Shown one piece after another: positions 6,380-12,433 of a stretch of 14,078 nucleotides of DNA; the first letter of the stretch is position 1; each line of letters starts with the position of its first letter. Source of the DNA: Methanomicrobiales archaeon (GTDB lineage Archaea > Halobacteriota > Methanomicrobia > Methanomicrobiales > Methanoculleaceae); contig JAGVUK010000004.1 of assembly GCA_019136335.1 (NCBI GenBank), positions 1 through 14,078 on the forward strand, read 5' to 3'. The notes beneath the pieces are model-generated. The model did no database searches. It was not told the DNA's origin and worked only from the letters and a program-made list of their open reading frames with translations. The translations under genes and the position numbers were made by a program.

Positions 6380-6694
6380 TCACATCCTGTTTAAGGCCTC
6401 GCGCCCCGGCATCCCGACCTCGACGCGGCGCTGTATCGCCGGGAGGTTCACCGCCTTCACCTCGGCGTCCATCAGGTCGTCGAGGTTCTCCAGGGTGGAC
6501 TCTTCCGAGACGCCCACGATCGCTGCGGGGACCCCGGCATTTGCCAGCGCCTCGATATCGAACCCGGCAGTCGCGATCAGCCCCTCGTCGGTCACCCAGG
6601 TCATCAGGCTGGTCCCTCCGACCGGGATGACGTATCCGTATGCGTCCTTGTAGCTGAGCCGTGTCCGCTGGTGACATAGGATCTGCTGAGCCAT
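6380..6694 (-). CDS. DUF1805 (YunC-like) family protein
   Basis: A 104-residue cytoplasmic protein without signal or membrane segment. It resembles the DUF1805/YunC family in order and spacing: an N-terminal strand region (YGYVIPVGGTSLMTWVTDEG), then FDIEALANAGVPAAIVGVS, TLENLDDLMDAEVKAV and a C-terminal VGMPGREALNRM, like the VGMSGREALLKM ending I recall for YunC. Its biochemical function is unknown to me. ATG 6694 is the most upstream start; no strong Shine-Dalgarno is seen. It is transcribed away from cofH copy 2, with 116 bp between the two starts, so the pair may share a regulatory region. Family assignment is from remembered sequence, not a search. Confidence 0.65.
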   Translation of the reverse strand: MAQQILCHQRTRLSYKDAYGYVIPVGGTSLMTWVTDEGLIATAGFDIEALANAGVPAAIVGVSEESTLENLDDLMDAEVKAVNLPAIQRRVEVGMPGREALNRM

Positions 6695-6810
6695 GGCTGC
6701 GGAGATGTCCCCGGAACAGATAAGGATATGCCTTTCCCCGGGAGCGCACCCGAAGGTTCTTGAGCTGACCGCGCCAAAACGAGATCATCCTGCAAAGACG
6801 GTTGAGGGGT

Positions 6811-7803
6811 ATGACGCCACCGCTGCAAGAGCTGCTTTGCGACACGCTCGCCGGCCACCGGCTCACGGAGGAGGAGGCCGTCCGCCTCCTCTCGACCCGT
6901 GACCGGGGCGTCTGGGCGATCGCCGCCGCCGCCGACGAACTCCGGGAACGCAAAGTAGGTGATGCCGTCACCTATGTCCGGAACCAGAACGTCAACGTGA
7001 CCAACATCTGCGTGAACGCCTGCGGGTTCTGCGGTTTTTCCCGGAAACCGGGCGACCCCGATGCGTATCGCCACGACGAAACCGCCGTGCGGGAGAAGGC
7101 CCGGGCGGCGCGCGGGCGGAACGTGACCGAGGTCTGCACGGTGAGCGGCCTCCACCCGGACTTCGACGCCGGCCTCTCCACCCGGGAGGTGCTCGGCCGG
7201 ATGAAGGCGGCGGGCCTCTCGACACTCTGCGGGACGGCGGCCGAGATCCTGGTGGACGACGTCCGCGCGGTGATCTGCCCTGGTAAGATCGATACCGCGA
7301 CCTGGGTCCGGGTCATCCGGGAGGCGCACGCTCTCGGGATTCGATCGACCGCGACGATCATGTACGGGCACTGCGAGAGCGAGGCAGACCGCGCCCGGCA
7401 CCTCAGCGTCCTCCGGGAGATCCAGGATGAGACCCGCGGGTTTACCGAGTTCGTGCCCCTCACGTTCATCCACCAGAATACTCCTCTCTACCGGGCGGGG
7501 CTCGCCCGGCCCGGCGCGACGGGGAGGGAAGACCTCCTGATGTTTGCGGTATCAAGGCTCTTCCTCGACAACTTCGACCACATCCAGGCGTCCTGGGTGA
7601 AGCTCGGGACGAAGATGGCGGAAGTGGCGCTTCTTGCCGGTGCCGACGACCTCGGGGGGACGCTCTTTGAGGAGAGCATATCCCGGGAGGCGGGCGCCCG
7701 GGGCACCGACTACCTGGACCCGGGCGAGATGCGGCGGATGGCCGGGGACCTCGGGCGGACGCTCCGGCAGCGGACGACAACCTACGGCATCCTCCCGGGC
7801 TGA
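6811..7803 (+). CDS. cofH: FO synthase subunit 2 (CofH) copy 2, with internal 34-residue deletion
   Basis: Second CofH paralogue, 330 residues. The radical SAM cluster motif C67-x3-C71-x2-C74 (NICVNACGFCGF) is intact, and downstream motifs are more family-like than in copy 1: MYGHCE, ASWVKLG, GGTLFEESISREAGA and RTTTYG at the end. Between the SGLHPDF and KAAGL motifs the spacing is 34 residues shorter than in copy 1. The nucleotide offset between matched blocks drops from 3860 to 3758, exactly 102 nt, so the reading frame is kept. The missing part covers roughly one beta/alpha unit of the barrel. ATG 6811 aligns with the copy 1 start; TTG 6802 is in frame but less likely. It may be inactive, partly active, or an assembly artefact. 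Confidence 0.85.
   Translation: MTPPLQELLCDTLAGHRLTEEEAVRLLSTRDRGVWAIAAAADELRERKVGDAVTYVRNQNVNVTNICVNACGFCGFSRKPGDPDAYRHDETAVREKARAARGRNVTEVCTVSGLHPDFDAGLSTREVLGRMKAAGLSTLCGTAAEILVDDVRAVICPGKIDTATWVRVIREAHALGIRSTATIMYGHCESEADRARHLSVLREIQDETRGFTEFVPLTFIHQNTPLYRAGLARPGATGREDLLMFAVSRLFLDNFDHIQASWVKLGTKMAEVALLAGADDLGGTLFEESISREAGARGTDYLDPGEMRRMAGDLGRTLRQRTTTYGILPG
6841..6990 (+). repeat. Direct repeat block, copy B (5' part of cofH copy 2)
   Basis: Partner of 2981-3130 (146 of 150 identical), in direct orientation and 3860 bp downstream. A second near-identical block pairs 3540-3610 with about 7298-7368, with a single mismatch. Recombination between the copies could delete or amplify the DNA between them, including the XRE-ImmA/PIN module. 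Confidence 0.9.
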
Positions 7804-7849
7804 TGCCGTTCTGGACCGGCCTCCCTCCTGGCCCACGACTATTCCCGGA

Positions 7850-7919
7850 AAATTATAAATATCCGTGGATATAGTGTGGCTCCTCAACGTCGGCCGGATG
7901 CCGGCGATTGGGAGGAGAT
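7850..7919 (+). promoter_or_regulatory. Promoter and RBS of the DUF1328 gene
   Basis: AATTATAAATATC (7850-7862) is a strong archaeal TATA-like box in otherwise GC-rich DNA. It predicts transcription start near 7885 and a leader of about 40 nt ending in GGAGGAGAT (7911-7919), a strong Shine-Dalgarno 4 nt before ATG 7924. This is one of the clearest promoters in the window. Confidence 0.7.
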
Positions 7920-7923
7920 AGAT

Positions 7924-8082
7924 ATGGTAAACGGTCTTATCGGCCTTGCAATCCTCTTCTTTGTACTGGCACTTATCTTTGCCCTGCTCGGGGCACGGGG
8001 CGTTGCCGGGATGTCGATGTCGATCGCGAAGTGGCTGGTCATCATCTTCATCGTCCTCGCGATAATATCGCTGCTTCTCTGA
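7924..8082 (+). CDS. DUF1328 small membrane protein
   Basis: A 52-residue, almost entirely hydrophobic protein with two membrane helices (about 4-22 and 33-52) separated by a short LLGARGVAGMSMSIAK loop. Size, two-helix layout and the central Gly/Ala-rich turn match the DUF1328 (UPF0391, YtjA-like) family, which in bacteria is often stress-induced; the molecular function is not established. Start chosen at ATG 7924 because a GGAGGAGAT site precedes it; a longer in-frame reading from 7876 lacks such support. It stands alone with its own promoter, and the region downstream holds a strong hairpin facing the oppositely oriented flavoprotein gene. Confidence 0.85.
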   Translation: MVNGLIGLAILFFVLALIFALLGARGVAGMSMSIAKWLVIIFIVLAIISLLL

Positions 8083-8129
8083 CTGCCCAACAGGCTTTCG
8101 GGCTGCTCTCGGGCCCGTAAGCCCTCGCA

Positions 8130-8179
8130 CCGGCCGGGGATGTCCTGGTTTTAGCGCCCGTCTTCATCCCCCCGGCCGG
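8130..8179. terminator. Hairpin between convergent genes, probable bidirectional terminator
   Basis: CCGGCCGGGGATG (8130-8142) pairs with CATCCCCCCGGCCGG (8165-8179) with two extra bases bulged. The 22-nt loop contains GGTTTTAG. It sits between the stop of the DUF1328 gene (8082, plus) and that of the Fe-S flavoprotein gene (8193, minus), the expected place for a shared terminator. Termination itself is inferred. Confidence 0.5.
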
Positions 8180-8192
8180 GCGTATCCGTCCT

Positions 8193-8744
8193 TCAGTCCT
8201 CCGGCCGGAGGTACCTGATGATCGTATCCGCAACCTGCCGGGCCCTCTTCATCGCCCGCTCGTCCTTCCGGACATCACCCGGCGCATAGCCCCTTCCGCA
8301 GACGTAGCCGAGGTAGGAGAACTCATGGGAGTTGAGGAACCCCTCCATGGTTTCAAGTGCTCGCTCACCTCCCCGGTCGGCGCAGACGGCGACGGCGACC
8401 GCTTTCCTGCCCGCAAGCCTCCTGTCATGGTAGAGGGAGTAGGTCCGGTCGATCAGGTTCTTCGTCTGTCCGTTGATGTCGTAGTAGTAGGTCGGGGCGC
8501 CGAGGATCAGCACCTCGCAGTCGATCATCTTCTCTGCTATACCAGCCCAGTCGTCGTCCTCCGTCACGCACCACTTTGCGCTTTTGCAGGCCTCGCAGCC
8601 GGTGCAGGGCCGGATATCCATACCGGCAAGCGTGAGGTAGTCGGTCTCGATGCCAGCCTCCCGCACCCGGTCGAGAATGGTGGTGACGAGGAGCGCGGTG
8701 TTGCCGTTCTTCCGCATGCTTCCGGAGATGCCGAGGACACTCAT
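8193..8744 (-). CDS. Iron-sulfur flavoprotein (Isf-like), NADPH-dependent FMN reductase fold
   Basis: Flavodoxin-fold electron carrier of 183 residues, near the 190-residue Isf of methanogens. An FMN phosphate loop (GSMRKNGNT, residues 8-16) is followed by a compact cysteine cluster C47-x2-C50-x2-C53-x5-C59 (CTGCEACKSAKWC), the motif that ligates a [4Fe-4S] cluster in archaeal Isf. GAPTYYYDINGQTKNLIDR (about 92-110) lines the flavin and dimer interface. Isf proteins pass electrons from ferredoxin to acceptors such as O2/H2O2 in methanogens. It is the last gene of a three-gene minus-strand operon, its ATG overlapping the DUF123 stop in an ATGA (8741-8744), so translation is probably coupled. 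Confidence 0.9.
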   Translation of the reverse strand: MSVLGISGSMRKNGNTALLVTTILDRVREAGIETDYLTLAGMDIRPCTGCEACKSAKWCVTEDDDWAGIAEKMIDCEVLILGAPTYYYDINGQTKNLIDRTYSLYHDRRLAGRKAVAVAVCADRGGERALETMEGFLNSHEFSYLGYVCGRGYAPGDVRKDERAMKRARQVADTIIRYLRPED

Positions 8745-9196
8745 ACCCTATGCTCGTCTCCCTCATTCTTGATTCTTGTGATCCGGGCATCCAGGTTGAG
8801 GCCCCTGAACGCGGCGAGGACTTCTTCGACCGGGTCGCCGGAACGGTGGAAGAGGTGCGAGGGGCAGGCGCAGTCGCTGCACCCGAACCCGGGGACCGGA
8901 GGCCCGCCGATGGCGCGGGCGAGGGCGCACTCGCAGTCCCGGTCTGTCGCGGCGGTGACGACGGCGACGGGGGCGAAGCAGGGGTCGAGGAGGAGGTAGT
9001 CGATGTGCCACCGGGCAGATCGGTCGCGGTGGAGGGCGAGCCGGACGTGCCGCTCTACCCGGGCGAGGCCGCCGCTTCCTAACGCCGATCCGACGTAGAT
9101 GTGCCGGCCTGCCGCAAACTCCCGCACCCCGAGAGCGCCGATGCGGATCTCCCGGTGCGGGTTCTTGAGGATGAGGGCGTAAACGCCTTTATTCAT
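8741..9196 (-). CDS. DUF123 family, GIY-YIG nuclease-like protein
   Basis: A 151-residue protein starting at ATG 9196. It has the GIY-YIG-like pair GVYALIL (4-10) and HIYVGSA (about 32-38), followed by a His/Arg-rich helix (RVERHVRL), and the DUF123 C-terminal signature GFGCSDCACPSHLFH with its cysteines. GIY-YIG folds cut DNA; for DUF123 the substrate is not known to me. Longer in-frame reading upstream of 9196 is arginine/proline-rich and overlaps the previous gene, so it is rejected. Overlaps on both sides (8 bp with the hydrolase gene, 4 bp with the flavoprotein gene) place it firmly in the operon. Confidence 0.85.
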   Translation of the reverse strand: MNKGVYALILKNPHREIRIGALGVREFAAGRHIYVGSALGSGGLARVERHVRLALHRDRSARWHIDYLLLDPCFAPVAVVTAATDRDCECALARAIGGPPVPGFGCSDCACPSHLFHRSGDPVEEVLAAFRGLNLDARITRIKNEGDEHRV

Positions 9197-9791
9197 AGAA
9201 CCGGAACGCTTCCCGGGCGGCCGCGATATGCCTCCCGCCGCCCGTGGGGACGGGCTCGCCGTGCCCGGGATAGAGCCCCTCGACATCCAGCGCCGCGAGC
9301 CGCTCTATCGATGCCGCAAGCATCCTCCGGTCCCCGCCGGGGAAGTCGTAGCGCCCGAACGACCCGCCGGTAAAGACCGTATCCCCCGAGAAGAGTACCT
9401 TTGTCGCCGGATCGTAGAGGCAGATCCCGCCCGGCGTGTGCCCCGGGGTGTGGATGACGCGGAGGCTCCCGACCAGATCGCCGTCAGAAAGGAGGGTATC
9501 GGGAACGATCCCGGGCGATCGGGCCCCAAAGGCCATGGCGAGGCTCCGGGTGTCGTCGACGAGGCCGGGCGCGTCCGCCTCGTGGATGCAGACGACCGCG
9601 CCGCCGCAGAGCCGGGCGATCTCCCTGACATGGGCGATGTGGTCGTAGTGGGCGTGGGTGATGACGATCGTCTCGATAGCGTCGGCATGCGGCTCCACGG
9701 CCATCGGGAGAACGCCTGCATCCACAAGGACGTTTCCGTAAACGAACGAGTTGGCGTAGGTTGTGCCGCTCGCGATCCACCGGACTGGCAT
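9189..9791 (-). CDS. Metallo-beta-lactamase-fold hydrolase (glyoxalase II-like)
   Basis: A 200-residue cytoplasmic hydrolase with a complete dinuclear metal site: THAHYDH (H46, H48, D50, H51), HTPGHTPGG (H118), SGDTVF (D137) and PGHGEP (H177). The layout matches glyoxalase II/thioesterase-type MBL proteins; the substrate cannot be read from sequence. ATG 9791 begins MPVRWIASG, just before the first beta strand of the fold. Upstream in-frame residues are low-complexity antisense of thiC and are not believed. It is the first gene of the operon with DUF123 and the Fe-S flavoprotein and diverges from thiC with only 34 bp between starts. Confidence 0.9.
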   Translation of the reverse strand: MPVRWIASGTTYANSFVYGNVLVDAGVLPMAVEPHADAIETIVITHAHYDHIAHVREIARLCGGAVVCIHEADAPGLVDDTRSLAMAFGARSPGIVPDTLLSDGDLVGSLRVIHTPGHTPGGICLYDPATKVLFSGDTVFTGGSFGRYDFPGGDRRMLAASIERLAALDVEGLYPGHGEPVPTGGGRHIAAAREAFRFYE

Positions 9792-9825
9792 GCAGACTAA
9801 TATGGCCTCCGGACAAATGGTTCTT

Positions 9826-11109
9826 ATGCATACCCTGATCTCCGCATGCCTGCGCGGGGTCCCCCCGGAGGTGGAGGCGATCGCCCGCGAGGAGGGCCTC
9901 GTCCCGCACCATGCCGCGCGGGCCGTCGCCCGCGGGCGGATCGTCATTCCGGCAAACCCCGTACGGCCGCACCGGCTCTGCGCCATCGGTGAGGGCTGCA
10001 GGGTCCGGATCAACGTGAACGTCGGGACATCGGGCGTCCGGTGCGACGAGGACCTCGAGGTCGAGAAGGCGAAGGCGGCCCTCCGCGAGGGCGCGGATGC
10101 GTTGATGGACCTCTCGACCGGCGGCGATCTCGCCCGTATCCGGCGCCGGATCCTCGCTCTCGACGCGCCCGTCGGGACGGTCCCGGTCTACGAGGCGGTC
10201 CGGCGGGCGGGGAACGCGGCGGACGTCGACGCCGACCTGCTCTTCTCGGTGATCCGGGAGCACTGCCGGCAGGGTGTGGACTTCCTGACCCTGCACTGCG
10301 GCGTGAACCGGGACGCGCTCGCATCGCTCCAGGCTGATCCCCGGACGATGGGCGTCGTCTCTCGCGGTGGGGCCTTCCACGTGGCGATGATGGCCGCGAC
10401 CGGCGAAGAGAATCCCCTTTATGCCGAGTACGACTACCTGCTCGAGATCCTCGCCGAGCACGACGTGGTCGTGAGCCTCGGGGACGGGATGCGCCCCGGT
10501 GCACTCGTGGATGCATCCCGTCTCGCGAAGGCGACCGAGTACCTGACGCTCGGACACCTGGCGAAGAAGGCGCTCGCCGCCGGGGTGCAGCGGATGATCG
10601 AGGGGCCGGGGCATATCCCGGCCGACCAGGTCGGTTACAACGTCCGAATGATCAAGGAGCTGACCGACGGCGCACCGCTCTACCTGCTCGGCCCGCTCGT
10701 GACCGACGTGGCGCCGGGCTACGATCACGTCGTGGGGGCGATCGGCGGCGTGATCGCCTGTATGCACGGCGCCGACTTCCTCTGCATGGTCTCGCCGGCC
10801 GAGCACCTCGCGCTGCCGGACCTCCGCGACATCGTGGAGGGGACGAGGGTTGCGCGGATCGCCGCGCACGTCGGGAGCCTCTCCCGGAACGCCGGGAGCA
10901 CCAGGAACCGCGAGATCCGGATGGCGGAGGCGCGCCGGGCGCTCGACTGGGAGAAGCAGTTCGAGGCGGCCCTCTTCCCGGGAGAGGCCCGGCGCATCCA
11001 CGAGCGGGACGGCGAGCTTGAGACCTGCTCGATGTGCGGCGACCTCTGCGCCGTAAAGATGGTCCGGGATATCCTCAAGGCGCCGCCGGAAGAGCGGATG
11101 GAGCCGTGA
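9826..11109 (+). CDS. thiC: Phosphomethylpyrimidine synthase (thiamine biosynthesis)
   Basis: Radical SAM enzyme converting aminoimidazole ribotide to HMP-phosphate, the pyrimidine half of thiamine. With start ATG 9826 (MHTLISACLRGVPPEVEAIA) the protein is 427 residues, typical of the short archaeal/clostridial form. Motifs seen: INVNVGTSG (63-71), DLSTGGD (95-101), TLHCGVN (155-161), SLGDGMRPG (217-225), IEGPGHIP (258-265), MHGADFLC and, near the C-terminus, CSMCGDLC (401-408) as the cluster ligands. The spacing is C-x2-C-x3-C, one residue shorter than the C-x2-C-x4-C of E. coli-type ThiC; I believe this is usual in the short form. In-frame ATGs at 9790, 9802 and 9817 are alternative starts; none has a good Shine-Dalgarno. 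No TPP riboswitch was recognised upstream. Confidence 0.93.
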   Translation: MHTLISACLRGVPPEVEAIAREEGLVPHHAARAVARGRIVIPANPVRPHRLCAIGEGCRVRINVNVGTSGVRCDEDLEVEKAKAALREGADALMDLSTGGDLARIRRRILALDAPVGTVPVYEAVRRAGNAADVDADLLFSVIREHCRQGVDFLTLHCGVNRDALASLQADPRTMGVVSRGGAFHVAMMAATGEENPLYAEYDYLLEILAEHDVVVSLGDGMRPGALVDASRLAKATEYLTLGHLAKKALAAGVQRMIEGPGHIPADQVGYNVRMIKELTDGAPLYLLGPLVTDVAPGYDHVVGAIGGVIACMHGADFLCMVSPAEHLALPDLRDIVEGTRVARIAAHVGSLSRNAGSTRNREIRMAEARRALDWEKQFEAALFPGEARRIHERDGELETCSMCGDLCAVKMVRDILKAPPEERMEP

Positions 11110-11154
11110 AAGGTCCCCGGTAAATACTCCGTTCTCTCACTTCCTTCGCACCTC

Positions 11155-11167
11155 GCACCATCGGTGC
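11155..11167. terminator. Small hairpin between convergent thiC and arsC-like genes
   Basis: GCACC/GGTGC with a 3-nt loop lies in the 58-bp gap between the two stop codons, directly after the arsC-like stop on the minus strand. It could serve as a short terminator hairpin, but a 5-bp stem is weak evidence. Confidence 0.25.
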
Positions 11168-11596
11168 TCACGCTCCGGATGTTCCATCCGTCGCTCCCCC
11201 GAACTGCCTGTCGATCCAGGCGGTTATCGCGTCCCGGCTTCGCCGGTAGGTCGCGAGGACCTTATCCGGGGTTCCGGTGGCTCTGGTCGGGTCCGGGAAG
11301 TCGACGTGGATCGTCTCCTTCGTCCAGGGAAACATCGGGCAGACCCCTCCGGCACAGAGCGTGACCACGTAATCCATCTCTTTCCCGTCGAAGAGACTGA
11401 GATCCTTCGCCCGCTGGCCGGCGATGCCGATCCCGATCTCGGCCATAACTCGTGCAGCCAGAGGATCGAGGGCGGTAGGGGCGATTCCGGCGGAGCAGGC
11501 CTCATAGCGGTCGCCGTAGCGGCCACGGAGGTAGCCCTCTGCCATCTGGGTCCGGGCGGCATTGTTTGTGCCGATGAAGAGCACCCTCTGCTTCAT
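11168..11596 (-). CDS. ArsC / low-molecular-weight phosphatase-like protein lacking the P-loop cysteine
   Basis: A 142-residue protein with the fold signature of thioredoxin-type arsenate reductases and low-molecular-weight tyrosine phosphatases. The P-loop reads VLFIGTNNAARTQMAEG: residue 9 is Gly (codon GGC) where the family's nucleophilic Cys (VLFICT-N-x-x-R) stands. The arginine of the loop (R15), the two downstream cysteines (VTLCAGGVC, C81 and C86) and the Asp of the FPDP motif (D102) are kept. Start ATG 11596 follows a GGGAGGGAGGGG-type Shine-Dalgarno. With no nucleophile, classic arsenate reduction or phosphatase chemistry should fail; it may bind oxyanions, act in regulation, or the base may be a sequence error (TGC to GGC is one change). 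No ars genes are nearby. Confidence 0.85.
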   Translation of the reverse strand: MKQRVLFIGTNNAARTQMAEGYLRGRYGDRYEACSAGIAPTALDPLAARVMAEIGIGIAGQRAKDLSLFDGKEMDYVVTLCAGGVCPMFPWTKETIHVDFPDPTRATGTPDKVLATYRRSRDAITAWIDRQFGGATDGTSGA

Positions 11597-11906
11597 GTCC
11601 CCTCCCTCCCCGGCCCGGCACAAAAAGGTAACCGGGTCCGGGAGATTCTTGCCTGACCGGGGCGTGTACCGCCCCGCGTCGCCGGCTATACCCTTAATCC
11701 ACGCGAGATGCGACGGGCACGACCGGTTGCAGGGGCTCTCCGGATAGCCTCATGCTTGCTGCGTTCGCACTTCGTCCGGGGCGTCCTGAAGTACAAAGGG
11801 TGCCCCACGCGGGCCGAAAGTCCCGGACACCCGGTCGCTGCCGCTGAAAACCCGGACCATAAATGGGGTTTTAGCAGGTGCTCCCGACCGGGTGCAAAAA
11901 GTTCCG
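11597..11906. other. Intergenic region between arsC-like gene and purE
   Basis: No credible gene in 310 bp. On the minus strand a T5 tract (11896-11900) begins 7 nt after the purE stop and is a likely purE terminator. An inverted repeat AAAACCC/GGGTTTT (11847-11853 and 11866-11872, 12-nt loop) follows and could reinforce it. GATTAAGGGTATAG (minus strand, about 11683-11696) is a weak candidate TATA region for the arsC-like gene. The rest is GC-rich and shows nothing further. Confidence 0.45.
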
Positions 11907-12299
11907 TCAGGCGCGCCTCGCGCCGAGGATCCGAACCGCGAGCAGGGCGGCGTTCTCGCCGCTGTCCACGCCGACACAGGCCACCGGGACACCCTTCGGC
12001 ATCTGGACGATCGAGAGGAGGGCGTCAAACCCCATCAGTTTCCCGCTCACGGGGACACCGATCACCGGGCGCTGTGTCTTCGAGGCGACCACGCCCGGGA
12101 GAGCTGCGGAGAGCCCGGCGATCGCGATGAAGACCCGGGCATCGCTTTCCTTCACGTACCCGTCCAGCCTCTCCGGGTCCCGGTGCGCCGAGATCACCTG
12201 GTAGTCGTAGGATACGCCGTGTTCCTGTAAGGTCGCAAACACCTTCTCCGCTACGGGGGTATCTGAAGCGGAGCCGCAGATCACCGCGACATCAACCAT
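11907..12299 (-). CDS. purE: N5-CAIR mutase / AIR carboxylase catalytic subunit PurE
   Basis: Purine biosynthesis enzyme that moves or adds the carboxyl group to form CAIR. The 130-residue protein has ICGSASD (residues 7-13), the active-site VISAHRDP (35-42), AGLSAALPGVVASKT (61-75), PVIGVPV and DALLSIVQMPKGVPVA, in normal order and spacing for a single-domain PurE. The position that is His in class I proteins (AAHLPG) is Ala66 here. Whether it uses N5-CAIR or CO2 with AIR cannot be decided from this alone; no purK is in the window. ATG 12299 directly follows GGGAGAT, a usable Shine-Dalgarno. It diverges from the aminotransferase gene. Confidence 0.93.
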   Translation of the reverse strand: MVDVAVICGSASDTPVAEKVFATLQEHGVSYDYQVISAHRDPERLDGYVKESDARVFIAIAGLSAALPGVVASKTQRPVIGVPVSGKLMGFDALLSIVQMPKGVPVACVGVDSGENAALLAVRILGARRA

Positions 12300-12379
12300 A
12301 TCTCCCTTCGGTATGCCCCTCCCTCCTCATCTCTTTACCGGTATCGCACTGTGGAGAGGTTGATAAGAATCTACATCCA

Positions 12380-12396
12380 AGTTCCTTGCAGGAACT
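12380..12396. repeat. 6-bp inverted repeat upstream of the aminotransferase gene
   Basis: AGTTCC/GGAACT with a 5-nt spacer (TTGCA), about 38 bp before the chosen start. It lies in the purE/aminotransferase divergent gap and could be an operator or leader hairpin; no TATA box stands out there. Low confidence. Confidence 0.3.
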
Positions 12397-12433
12397 GCGT
12401 CTGTACTCGACGAGACGATATGGAATGATCCAC

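Noticed and set aside
6090..6630. Several plus-strand ORFs of 70-110 codons between the PIN gene and cofH copy 2
   Set aside because: Arg/Pro/Ser-rich, no Shine-Dalgarno, no recognisable domain, and partly antisense to the DUF1805 gene.
8325..8999. 224-codon plus-strand open frame
   Set aside because: Antisense to the Fe-S flavoprotein and DUF123 genes, both with strong family motifs.
9700..9825. TPP riboswitch upstream of thiC
   Set aside because: The space before the start is only 34 bp beyond the divergent gene and I see no conserved THI-box segments.
9484..11001. 505-codon minus-strand open frame
   Set aside because: Antisense shadow of thiC and the MBL gene; Arg/His/Asp-rich product with no domain, while both sense genes have complete motif sets.
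11176..11190. CGGATG/CATCCG inverted repeat
   Set aside because: It lies within the last codons of the arsC-like gene and is short; not counted as a separate element.
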